From JBAXPW01 sp037132015 (GTDB lineage: Bacteria; Patescibacteriota; Microgenomatia; UBA1406; GWC2-37-13): a stretch of 37,488 nucleotides of DNA. Shown piece after piece: positions 5,981 to 12,221 of this stretch. A program made the position numbers and the translations under genes. The stretch is from NCBI GenBank assembly GCA_037132015.1, contig JBAXPW010000007.1:1-37488 (forward strand), written 5' to 3'. Each line of letters opens with the position of its first letter. Positions within the stretch are counted from its first letter, which is position 1. The notes beneath the pieces were generated by a model. That model searched no databases. It was not told the origin of the DNA and was given only the letters and a program-made list of their open reading frames with translations.

Positions 5981-6037
5981 CCTTTACGTTCTATATTCTA
6001 CTCATCCACTCGTAAAGGGGGTGGGTGGAATATAGAA
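5981..6037 (+). promoter_or_regulatory. Structured leader of initiator gene with interleaved inverted repeats
   Basis: Four segments follow each other as A-B-A'-B'. A is CCTTTACG (5981-5988) and A' is CGTAAAGG (6011-6018), a perfect match. B is 5989-6007 and B' is 6019-6037, 19 contiguous pairs including three G-U. The outer ten pairs, TTCTATATTC with GAATATAGAA, are perfect. A/A' and B/B' cannot both form as simple hairpins: they are either alternative folds or parts of a pseudoknot. The initiator ATG is 13 nt downstream and has no visible Shine-Dalgarno. A control switch for initiator synthesis is inferred. Confidence 0.6.
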
Positions 6038-6050
6038 ATAAATTATTAAT

Positions 6051-7025
6051 ATGGCTCAACGAAGAATGTTTTCAAAGCAGATAGTTCATACGGATGCTTT
6101 TATGGATATGCCTGCTACTGCTCAAAATCTGTATTTCCATTTATCTATGGAAGCAGATGATGATGGTTTTGTTTCTAACCCAAATAGAATTTTAAAACTA
6201 TTGGGTTCTAACGCAGACGATTATAAAATTTTAGTCGCAAAGCGTTTCATACTTCAATTTAAGAGTGGTATCTGTGTTATTAAACATTGGATGATACATA
6301 ACTATATTCAAAACGACCGCTATACTCCAACAACACATTTATTAGAAAAATCTTTATTAGAAATAAAAGACAATAGAGCATACACTGAAAAAGATAAAAA
6401 AATCTATATAGAAAATAGGAAAGAAGCAATGGGTGAAAGTAATTTACCATATAGTTTCGCTTATAAAATGCGAAATGCCTTTTGGGGTAGAAAATGTCCT
6501 TTGTGTAATTTTGATATGCGAGAAACAGGGACATCTATTACGAGAAAACCAACAATCCAACACTGTTTACCTATATCAAAAGGTGGTAAACATGAAATAG
6601 AAAATATAGCAATTATTTGTCATAATTGTAATGTTTCTTTAAGAGATAAAGAAACAGAAAAACTAAATAATAACGAGGTAAAAGAAGTATGGGATAATCT
6701 TGTATCCAATTCGGATACAGAAAATGTATCCAGTTTGGACACTCAGGTAAGGATAGGTAAGGATAGGATAGAGTTAGGTAAGGTTAGGGAAGAGAAAGAG
6801 ATATACGGTGAATTTAAAAACGTAAAACTATTAAAAGAAGAATACGAAAAACTTGTAAAGACTTTTACTGAAAAGAATACCATTATCTTAATAGAGGAAT
6901 TATCGGGATATATTGCTTCAAAGAGGAAAAACTATGCTTCACACTATGCCACACTTCTTAATTGGGGTCGCAGAAAGGTTCAAGATTATCAACAAAGTAA
7001 TAAACCTAAAAGGACAATAATATGA
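6051..7025 (+). CDS. Replisome organiser / replication initiator with internal HNH-type zinc domain
   Basis: Residues 1-110 (AQRRMFSKQIVHTDAFMDM, LYFHLSMEADDDGFV, IKHWMIHNYIQNDRY) match the N-terminal DNA-binding domain of replisome organisers from phages of low-GC Gram-positives. Residues 145-196 form an HNH-like module: C149, C152, H171, N185, C190, C193, N194. Residues 250-305 (IYGEFKNVKLLKEEYEKL, LSGYIASKRKNYASHYATLLNW) match the C-terminal domain that contacts the host replication machinery. The linker VRIGKDRIELGKVR is encoded by tandem DNA repeats. The gene follows the origin-like region, and its TGA overlaps the next ATG. Whether the HNH module still cuts DNA is unknown. Confidence 0.8.
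   Translation: MAQRRMFSKQIVHTDAFMDMPATAQNLYFHLSMEADDDGFVSNPNRILKLLGSNADDYKILVAKRFILQFKSGICVIKHWMIHNYIQNDRYTPTTHLLEKSLLEIKDNRAYTEKDKKIYIENRKEAMGESNLPYSFAYKMRNAFWGRKCPLCNFDMRETGTSITRKPTIQHCLPISKGGKHEIENIAIICHNCNVSLRDKETEKLNNNEVKEVWDNLVSNSDTENVSSLDTQVRIGKDRIELGKVREEKEIYGEFKNVKLLKEEYEKLVKTFTEKNTIILIEELSGYIASKRKNYASHYATLLNWGRRKVQDYQQSNKPKRTII
6745..6790. repeat. Iteron-like repeats inside initiator gene
   Basis: AGGTAAGGAT occurs twice in tandem (6745-6764), then AGGATA, and AGGTAAGGTT at 6776-6785 followed by AGGGA. All purine-rich bases are on the + strand. Just upstream, TGTATCC (6701-6707) and GGATACA (6713-6719) form a dyad. Related phage initiators often carry their origin in the linker between the two protein domains, as lambda does within gene O. 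Confidence 0.55.
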
Positions 7026-7270
7026 TATATAAAATAATTACAGGTAAAAATGAAATAAGAATAGATGAAGAAGATAAATTAAAATTTGAACAGAACGTAG
7101 ATAAAAATTTTATTCGTCTTAAAAGTGGAGAATTGGTCAATCCGTCTTTCGTTCAAGGAATTGTAATTGATCACGATGCAGGCAGGAATGAAGTTTTAGA
7201 ATCGCCAACTTTTCCGCTTCAACAGAGAAAGGTCGTAATGATAGAAGGCAAACCAACTTTGTTAGAGTAG
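7022..7270 (+). CDS. Hypothetical protein, 82 aa
   Basis: The ATG overlaps the initiator stop (ATGA), so it is co-translated with it. The sequence is mixed beta with acidic stretches (IIDEED-like segment near residues 13-20, a central IRLKSGELVNPSFVQGIVI, and a C-terminal VVMIEGKPTLLE). It has no Cys clusters and no membrane segment. I do not recognise a family. Position suggests an early replication accessory role. Confidence 0.65.
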   Translation: MIYKIITGKNEIRIDEEDKLKFEQNVDKNFIRLKSGELVNPSFVQGIVIDHDAGRNEVLESPTFPLQQRKVVMIEGKPTLLE

Positions 7271-7282
7271 TTTAAAAGGAAA

Positions 7283-7891
7283 ATGAAAACAATATTACAT
7301 TTATGTGCAGATACAGGTTCAGACACTCAAATCTATAGAGAGAATGGATATAATGTTATTCTTGTAGGAAAAGACATAGGTGTAGAAAACTATCATCCAC
7401 CTAAAGATGTTTATGGAATTATAGCAAATCCAGTTTGTTTAGAGTTTTCCACAGCTAGAAGTAATGGAAAAGCTAGAAATCCAGATGAAGGAATGTTTTT
7501 AGTAAAAGAATGTCAGCGTATAATACAAGAAGCCAATCCTACTTTTTGGGTAATAGAAAATCCAGCCAGAGGAGTTTTAAAAAAGTATTTAGGAGAACCA
7601 CAATTTACATACCAACCTTGGGAATATGGAAGCCCGTGGACTAAACACACTGCTTTATGGGGAAAGTTTAATATCCCTCCAAAGAAATATACTAACTGGG
7701 AAGATGTAGAAAAAATACCAGAACTATACACAAGACCAAACAGAGGAAAACCAGCACTAGCATTTATGCACAAAAGTCATAAGAAATTTATAAGAGAGCT
7801 TGATTGTTTTAATAACGTGGATAGTGACATGGAGTTTCGCTCCCTATGTTCACAGAAATTTGCTAAAGCATTTTACGAAGTTAATAAATAA
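7283..7891 (+). CDS. C5-cytosine-methyltransferase-like protein
   Basis: The 202-residue protein opens with LHLCADTGSDTQIYRENGY, which resembles the cofactor-binding start of DNA methyltransferases. It then shows NPVCLEFSTAR (residues 50-60), the position of motif IV (PCxxFS in C5 enzymes) with a Cys that could be the nucleophile. WVIENPARG (about residues 94-102) corresponds to the ENV motif VI. It is much shorter than typical C5 methyltransferases (300 residues or more), with no obvious target-recognition domain. It may modify phage DNA against restriction or act on a nucleotide-level substrate. The methyltransferase call is from motif order; activity is uncertain. Confidence 0.55.
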   Translation: MKTILHLCADTGSDTQIYRENGYNVILVGKDIGVENYHPPKDVYGIIANPVCLEFSTARSNGKARNPDEGMFLVKECQRIIQEANPTFWVIENPARGVLKKYLGEPQFTYQPWEYGSPWTKHTALWGKFNIPPKKYTNWEDVEKIPELYTRPNRGKPALAFMHKSHKKFIRELDCFNNVDSDMEFRSLCSQKFAKAFYEVNK

Positions 7892-7902
7892 CTCTTGCAA
7901 TT

Positions 7903-7915
7903 ATAGTTAAACTAT
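7903..7915. promoter_or_regulatory. 13-bp palindrome, operator-like
   Basis: ATAGTT-A-AACTAT is a perfect inverted repeat lying in the short gap before the small basic ORF at 7933. It could be a binding site that controls it. Confidence 0.4.
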
Positions 7916-7932
7916 GTTAGCATGATACTTAT

Positions 7933-8067
7933 ATGAAGAAAAATTCTAGAAGCGAGAAATTAAAAAAGCACTGGGCAACTCTTTCAAAGGAGAAAAGGTC
8001 AGAACGAACACGAAAAGGTGGTTTGGCTTTGTGGGCTAAGATAAAAGCAGGTGACTTGACTATGTAA
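7933..8067 (+). CDS. Small basic protein, 44 aa
   Basis: The peptide is Lys/Arg rich (KKHWATLSKEKRSERTRKGG) and ends LALWAKIKAGDLTM. The pattern 'LSKEKRSERTRKGGLALWAK' resembles short DNA-binding peptides of phages and mobile elements with an 'ARW'-type C-terminal helix. It is too short for firm assignment. The gap 7892-8269 is otherwise occupied by a palindrome, a promoter and a structured RNA. Confidence 0.45.
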   Translation: MKKNSRSEKLKKHWATLSKEKRSERTRKGGLALWAKIKAGDLTM

Positions 8068-8102
8068 GCATAGTTGTGTTGATATAAATAAAGTGGATAA
8101 CT

Positions 8103-8130
8103 TTGCTTGCATGGTTATATTAAGTATGAT
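8103..8130 (+). promoter_or_regulatory. Sigma70-type promoter
   Basis: TTGCTT (8103-8108), 16-bp spacer, TATGAT (8125-8130). The start of transcription would be near 8137, immediately before the structured segment at 8153-8239. Confidence 0.6.
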
Positions 8131-8152
8131 AGATTTATAGTAGTTAGAAAAG

Positions 8153-8239
8153 GGAACGAGTAGGACATGGACAAGTTGGTTTCGACTGACAACCTCCATA
8201 GAAAAAAGCCACCAGACTATCCTACTCGAAGAACTTTCC
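8153..8239 (+). ncRNA. Structured RNA or leader with nested stems
   Basis: CGAGTAGGA (8157-8165) pairs perfectly with TCCTACTCG (8220-8228). Inside it ATGGA (8167-8171) pairs with TCCAT (8195-8199), and GTTG (8175-8178) with CAAC (8190-8193). An outer GGAA/TTCC (8153-8156 with 8236-8239) may extend the first stem. The segment has no ORF of note, lies just after a good promoter, and ends about 30 nt before the gene at 8270. It may be a stand-alone small RNA or a 5' leader. No known RNA family was recognised. Confidence 0.5.
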
Positions 8240-8269
8240 TAACAATTATTAACTTAACAAAATAAACTT

Positions 8270-8476
8270 ATGAGTGATATAGAAACAAAAGTAGTGGATA
8301 GTAGTAACGAACATGTTTTCCACCAAGATTATAGTAAACATAAAGACTGCTCAGCTTGTTGGAGTGAAAAGTTATACGCAAGAGAAAGGAGAGCAAGTGC
8401 AATGGAACAGTTAGGAAGTTCCCCAGCTAGTTATAGAGTCGATTTTAGTAGTTGGAATAACAACCCATTGGGATAA
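8270..8476 (+). CDS. Hypothetical protein, 68 aa
   Basis: Not recognised. A single CSAC pair (about residues 28-31) follows a His/Asp-rich stretch (EHVFHQDYSKHKDC). A charged helix (KLYARERRASAMEQL) and a polar tail complete it. TTATTAACTT lies 14 nt before the ATG and no Shine-Dalgarno is visible. Five bases separate its stop from the membrane protein downstream, so the two form one unit. Confidence 0.55.
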   Translation: MSDIETKVVDSSNEHVFHQDYSKHKDCSACWSEKLYARERRASAMEQLGSSPASYRVDFSSWNNNPLG

Positions 8477-8480
8477 TTAT

Positions 8481-9053
8481 ATGAATAAACCTATTAAAGT
8501 ATTATGGAATGGAAAGTTGTTAAGAGAAATTTATCCTCACGCAACAAGATGGCAAGTGTTCAAGTTTAAATTAAAGAAGTTTGTTAGAAAGTGTTTGATA
8601 GTATCGGGGGTAATGACAATGGCATTTATATTAATAGTATTAGGCGTATATGTTAACCCAGCTATTAAGTGCCAAAAAAAAATCGCAGAAAAAGATAATC
8701 TAACTCTAAAGGTAAACGACATAAAAGATAAAGTTATAAACGATATACAGAGTTGTGAAAGCAAAGGACATAGCGAGAGTGATGGAATAATAATCTTTGA
8801 TAGTAACAAGGTGGCGAGTGTAGGTACAATGCAATTTCAAGTAAAGACAGTCCAGCACTATTATAAAACTCTTTATGATCAAGAAATAACTCCAAAGGAA
8901 GCAATACTAATAGCCCTAGACGATAACAAGGCAGAGGCGTTAGCGAAGGATATAATCTTCAAGGATTCAAAAGGATGGAGAAATTGGTTCAACTGTGGCA
9001 CAAAGAACGGCACAGAGGTCAAATTAAAAGTTATTAACGAATTACTACAATAA
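8481..9053 (+). CDS. Membrane-anchored lysozyme-like (transglycosylase-fold) protein
   Basis: The basic N-terminus (residues 1-38) precedes one hydrophobic segment at about 39-58 (CLIVSGVMTMAFILIVLGVYV). The rest would lie outside the membrane if the positive-inside rule holds. Residues 90-180 look like a lysozyme-superfamily domain. A Glu in CESKG could be the catalytic acid, and VASVGTMQFQVKTVQHYY corresponds to the 'G-MQ' motif of soluble lytic transglycosylases. The stretch KGWRNWFNCG resembles their C-terminal part. It sits in the early region, away from the lysis cassette, so superinfection exclusion or host envelope remodelling are alternatives to lysis. Activity is not certain. Confidence 0.5.
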   Translation: MNKPIKVLWNGKLLREIYPHATRWQVFKFKLKKFVRKCLIVSGVMTMAFILIVLGVYVNPAIKCQKKIAEKDNLTLKVNDIKDKVINDIQSCESKGHSESDGIIIFDSNKVASVGTMQFQVKTVQHYYKTLYDQEITPKEAILIALDDNKAEALAKDIIFKDSKGWRNWFNCGTKNGTEVKLKVINELLQ

Positions 9054-9054
9054 C

Positions 9055-9222
9055 ATGGCTTACTTTGATAAAAATAAAGGTGAAATAATATTAGAGCAAG
9101 ACGATAAAGAAATGTTTAAGGAAGTTTCGCAACATTTCACAAACAATGGTTTCAAACATAGTGAGTGGTGTATGGATATTATCAAGTGGCTTAATGGAGA
9201 ATTAAAAAATGAAAACTCTTAA
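9055..9222 (+). CDS. Hypothetical protein, 55 aa
   Basis: It starts 1 nt after the previous stop, and its end overlaps the next ORF by 14 bases. The sequence is acidic in the middle (ILEQDDKEMFKEVSQHF) with a C-terminal helix (WCMDIIKWLNGEL). No family recognised; the tight packing supports it as a gene. Confidence 0.5.
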   Translation: MAYFDKNKGEIILEQDDKEMFKEVSQHFTNNGFKHSEWCMDIIKWLNGELKNENS

Positions 9223-9298
9223 AGACCCCATGTTTCAATTATGTGTTATAGGTGGATTAATTATAGTCGGATATATATTAATAGCATTAAATCAATAA
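9209..9298 (+). CDS. 29-aa single-membrane-helix peptide
   Basis: The peptide has a short charged start (MKTLKD) and one hydrophobic helix (LCVIGGLIIVGYILIAL). It overlaps the previous ORF and ends 4 nt before the ERF gene. Role unknown. Confidence 0.4.
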   Translation: MKTLKDPMFQLCVIGGLIIVGYILIALNQ

Positions 9299-9302
9299 AC
9301 TT

Positions 9303-9716
9303 ATGAAAAACTTATACAAAACGTTAGCCAGTTTTCAACAAGAAGTTCCAGTAATACACAGAGGCACACAAGGTTATGGATACTCTTACGCAGACCTACC
9401 AGCAATCTTTGAGATAATCAATCCACTTCTTAAAAAGAACGGGCTAGGGTTTACTCAAACAATAAATGGCACAGACTTAATAACAACAGTATTTCACATA
9501 GAAAGTGGAGAAACTATTACAAGCACCACAGCAATACCACAAGGCGTAACACTAGCAAAGATGAATACATTTCAAGTTTTAGGATCAGCCATAACTTATA
9601 TTCGCAGATATGCTTTGAGTTCAATGCTTGGACTTGTAACAGAAAAAGATACAGACGCAAGTGGTGAAGAGGTCGTATCACCAAAGAAGAATATTAAAAA
9701 CGAAGACCCTTTCTAA
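9303..9716 (+). CDS. erf: ERF-family single-strand annealing recombinase
   Basis: The sequence shows the ERF pattern: N-terminal LYKTLASFQQEVPVI, then GYGYSYADLPAIFEIINPLL, NGLGFTQTI, and the conserved IPQG...AITYIRRYALSSMLGL block at about residues 78-115. ERF proteins anneal complementary single strands during phage recombination and genome circularisation. At 137 residues it is short for the family and consists mainly of the core domain. The C-terminus ends in NEDPF, an SSB-like acidic-aromatic tip. The next gene encodes an SSB-like or DUF736-like protein, a typical recombination neighbourhood. Confidence 0.85.
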   Translation: MKNLYKTLASFQQEVPVIHRGTQGYGYSYADLPAIFEIINPLLKKNGLGFTQTINGTDLITTVFHIESGETITSTTAIPQGVTLAKMNTFQVLGSAITYIRRYALSSMLGLVTEKDTDASGEEVVSPKKNIKNEDPF

Positions 9717-9720
9717 ATTT

Positions 9721-10053
9721 ATGTTACAAATTAAAAATTTTAGTATATTTCGTGTCAAAGAACAAAAGAATGATAAAAGTCCAACACATAGATTATCATG
9801 TAAAATTGGGGAAGAATACATAAGTATTGGTTCTGCATGGACAAAAGAAACAAAAACAGGAGATAAATTTTTATCAGTAAAATTAAGTGATATTTTTACC
9901 GACCATACAGACAACACGAAGAGTAGAAAAGGCATAGTTTTAGTTTACGAGGACGATTTAAAGGAATTAGCCAAGTTAGCAGGTGTTAGTCTCACTCCAG
10001 AAGCCACTACAAAGCCCCCAGAGCCTCATATAAGCGATAATAGTCCTTTCTAG
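9721..10053 (+). CDS. DUF736/SSB-like protein with acidic C-terminal tip
   Basis: The start at 9721 was preferred to a longer frame from 9661 because it follows the ERF stop by 4 nt. The core, EEYISIGSAWTKETKTGD and FLSVKLSDIF, resembles DUF736 proteins (small beta-rich proteins of mobile elements). The C-terminal 25 residues are Pro-rich and end HISDNSPF, close to the DDIPF tip by which SSB proteins recruit partners. Placement next to ERF supports a single-strand-binding or accessory role in recombination. The name is tentative. Confidence 0.55.
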   Translation: MLQIKNFSIFRVKEQKNDKSPTHRLSCKIGEEYISIGSAWTKETKTGDKFLSVKLSDIFTDHTDNTKSRKGIVLVYEDDLKELAKLAGVSLTPEATTKPPEPHISDNSPF

Positions 10054-10060
10054 TACATTT

Positions 10061-10372
10061 ATGACATTAAGCGAACTTTTAGTTAAAATCAAAGAAAAAA
10101 GCCTATCCCAAGAACAGCTTGAAAGTTATGGTGATGAAATGAGTGCTTTATTTTCACAGATGCAACTTGAAATGGCAGATTTAGAAAAAGAAGAAGCATT
10201 ATTCTTAGACCATTGCGTTGGGGCTGAAGATAAAATATCAGTAGCAGAAAGCAAGATTAAATGGAAAGCCACTCCAAAAGGTCAAAGGCTAATTGTACTT
10301 AAAAGATATTCAGTGGCTACAAAAGAAATGATTAACTCATTAAAAAGTAGAACATTTAGATTAATAAAATGA
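10061..10372 (+). CDS. Coiled-coil early phage protein, 103 aa
   Basis: The protein is mostly helical. Residues 15-75 have coiled-coil spacing (MSALFSQMQLEMADLEKEE), followed by KWKATPKGQRLIVLKRY and a basic end (INSLKSRTFRLIK). Proteins of this shape, with the KATPKGQ segment, are often found beside single-strand annealing genes in phages. Its precise role is unknown to me. Its stop overlaps the ATG of the next gene (ATGA). Confidence 0.65.
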   Translation: MTLSELLVKIKEKSLSQEQLESYGDEMSALFSQMQLEMADLEKEEALFLDHCVGAEDKISVAESKIKWKATPKGQRLIVLKRYSVATKEMINSLKSRTFRLIK

Positions 10373-11385
10373 AAAAATACGAAAAAGAATATGAAGATGC
10401 ACCTAGCGGAATGGTTACTTTTTACAACTATAAAGAACCATTAATGAAGTTTGATGAAGGATATGGTTTTATGGGAGCTTTAATATTTGATAGTGAAACC
10501 GATAAAGTGCAATGTCATCTGTGTGGAACGTGGTTAGGACAACTACCACATCATCTACATAGAGAACATAACATGTCCGCTAGTCAGTATAAAGATAAAG
10601 TGGGTTTGTTTCAAACTACTGCTCTTATAAGTGAAAGCATGAGAGATAAATTAATTGCATCAGGACTTGATAAAAGATTACAAAACCTAAAAAAAGGACA
10701 TAAAAAAACAGAAGAAGAAAAACAAAAAATAAGAGAAACTAATTTAAAAAATGGACAAAAACCAGAAGGAATGAATATAAGAGGAACTTGTCCAGCACAG
10801 TTATTAGATAGGTTAAAAAAATTATATGAAGAACAAGGAGATAGTTTTACGATAAACTACGATAGAAGATTAAATGTGAATCCTCAAACTAATATATCTG
10901 GAGCAAAAAATTTAGCAGTCATGTTAAGAAAGACATTTGGCTCAGTTAAAGAAGCTTGTCAATTAGCAGGAGTGCCATATCGAATACCAGGAAGAAATAG
11001 AAATTACAATCACAGTATTAAATACACAGAAGAATTAGCATTAAGTTTTATCAAAGAATATTTAATAAGATTTAACAAAATTCCAACGTATAAGGATTTT
11101 AAATTACAAAATAGTCGAGGATTATATAATAGTGTTATAAAAACGAATAAAAATCTTAAATTATTAGCTAGCAAAGTATATATATCGCTAGATGAGTATA
11201 GAAAATCAGATGAAAGAATAAATTATACAAAAGAATCATTATTAGATTTTCTTAGAAAGTTTGAAAAAATACATAGTCGAAAACCCTCAATATCAGATGG
11301 TAAAAGATGTTTAATTCCTTATCCTTCAAGATATATTTACCATTTTGGTTCATGGAAAAAGGCGTTAGAATTAGCTTTTAACTAA
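10369..11385 (+). CDS. MucR/Ros-type zinc-finger protein with homing-endonuclease-associated repeats
   Basis: Residues 48-82 (CHLCGTWLGQLPHHLHREH, then MSASQYKDKVGL) form a MucR/Ros-like zinc finger: CxxC, HxxxxxH, and the following Y-K-x-G-L box. Residues 110-135 are a basic linker (KKGHKKTEEEKQKI). The C-terminal two thirds hold three repeats of the homing-endonuclease-associated type, the first ending FGSVKEACQLAGV and the third FGSWKKALELAF. No HNH or other nuclease core is visible. I infer a sequence-specific DNA-binding protein made from homing-endonuclease parts, perhaps a regulator. Confidence 0.65.
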   Translation: MKKYEKEYEDAPSGMVTFYNYKEPLMKFDEGYGFMGALIFDSETDKVQCHLCGTWLGQLPHHLHREHNMSASQYKDKVGLFQTTALISESMRDKLIASGLDKRLQNLKKGHKKTEEEKQKIRETNLKNGQKPEGMNIRGTCPAQLLDRLKKLYEEQGDSFTINYDRRLNVNPQTNISGAKNLAVMLRKTFGSVKEACQLAGVPYRIPGRNRNYNHSIKYTEELALSFIKEYLIRFNKIPTYKDFKLQNSRGLYNSVIKTNKNLKLLASKVYISLDEYRKSDERINYTKESLLDFLRKFEKIHSRKPSISDGKRCLIPYPSRYIYHFGSWKKALELAFN

Positions 11386-11386
11386 A

Positions 11387-11596
11387 ATGAAACTCTCTCA
11401 AAAACAAATTATAAAAAATAAGTTATTAGAGAAAGGTGAAGTAGATAATCTTTGGGCGATAAATAATGGAATGTGGAGACTATCAGATATTATCTTACAC
11501 TTACGCAGAGAAGGCATGAATATTAAAACGATATATATGGAAGAAGGAGTTGGTAAAAATTGTCATTATAGATTAGTAAAAGATACGCTTTTTTAG
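11387..11596 (+). CDS. Small winged-helix-like protein, 69 aa
   Basis: Residues 1-15 are basic and helical. Residues 30-50 (WRLSDIILHLRREGMNIKT) look like the recognition helix region, and GKNCHYRLVKDTLF like the wing of small phage helix-turn-helix proteins. It begins 1 nt after the previous stop. Its TAG stop is part of the TAGTATAAT box of the HNH gene that follows. DNA-binding role inferred. Confidence 0.6.
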   Translation: MKLSQKQIIKNKLLEKGEVDNLWAINNGMWRLSDIILHLRREGMNIKTIYMEEGVGKNCHYRLVKDTLF

Positions 11597-11602
11597 TATA
11601 AT
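11594..11602 (+). promoter_or_regulatory. TAGTATAAT box, leaderless promoter of HNH gene
   Basis: TATAAT at 11597-11602 stands exactly 6 nt before the ATG at 11609, and the TAG is the stop codon of the previous gene. This is the same arrangement as at 3248. No -35 box recognised. Confidence 0.6.
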
Positions 11603-11608
11603 AATTAT

Positions 11609-12130
11609 ATGCCAACAGGAATAGCCCCTTGGAATAAAGGTAAAAAAATATCAGAAGAAACTAAGAAAAAGATAAAAGAAAATAATGCTAAATTTTGGCT
11701 TGGTAAAAAAAGACCTGAAGTTGCAGAATGGTTAGGAAAAGCAAACATAGGAAGAATTGTAAGTAAAGAAACAAGACAAAAATTAAGTGATTCTCATAAA
11801 GGAAAATCTACTGCTAGTTGGCATCTTAAAGGAAAAAATCATCCAAGATGGAAAGGGGGTTATAAAAATACTTTAATTCTTTTAAAAAATAGAAGAGCTT
11901 TGAAGAAGAATGCTGAAGGTTCACATACTTTAGGAGAATGGGAGTTATTAAAAATACAATACGGATTTACTTGTCCTTGTTGTAAGAAAAAAGAACCTGA
12001 GGTAAAACTTACCGAAGACCATATAATTCCATTAAGTAAAGGAGGTAGTAATTTCATACAAAATATTCAGCCACTTTGTCATTCTTGTAATAGTCGTAAA
12101 AATAATAAAATTATACCAAGATATGAATAA
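11609..12130 (+). CDS. HNH endonuclease with NUMOD3-type motifs
   Basis: The N-terminus has two NUMOD3-like modules (residues 4-26, GIAPWNKGKKISEETKKKI; and about 44-68, KANIGRIVSKETRQKLSDSH). A GKNHPRWKGG linker follows at about residues 75-84. The HNH fold is at the C-terminus: C122/C125, EDHIIPLSKGGS with D137-H138, N152, and C157xxC160-N161. It resembles the lysin-splitting HNH gene in its N-terminal half but has a different HNH subtype at the end. Here the gene is free-standing between a winged-helix protein and NinG, and no host gene appears to be split. Confidence 0.85.
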   Translation: MPTGIAPWNKGKKISEETKKKIKENNAKFWLGKKRPEVAEWLGKANIGRIVSKETRQKLSDSHKGKSTASWHLKGKNHPRWKGGYKNTLILLKNRRALKKNAEGSHTLGEWELLKIQYGFTCPCCKKKEPEVKLTEDHIIPLSKGGSNFIQNIQPLCHSCNSRKNNKIIPRYE

Positions 12131-12209
12131 AGACATTGAAACAATTTATGAGCCAGAGAAGACAAAAGTGTGTCGCTACAAGCTTATTCCCAAGAACACT
12201 TTATTTTAG
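12123..12209 (+). CDS. Hypothetical peptide, 28 aa
   Basis: The ATG overlaps the end of the HNH gene by 8 bases and the TAG stop is part of the next promoter box. The peptide is YEPEKTKVCRYKLIPKNTLF at its end. It may be a real small gene or only a fortuitous frame. Confidence 0.3.
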   Translation: MNKDIETIYEPEKTKVCRYKLIPKNTLF

Positions 12210-12215
12210 TATAAT
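12207..12215 (+). promoter_or_regulatory. TAGTATAAT box, leaderless promoter of ninG-like gene
   Basis: TATAAT at 12210-12215 lies exactly 6 nt before the ATG at 12222. The TAG again coincides with a preceding stop codon. No -35 box recognised. Confidence 0.55.
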
Positions 12216-12221
12216 ATAACT

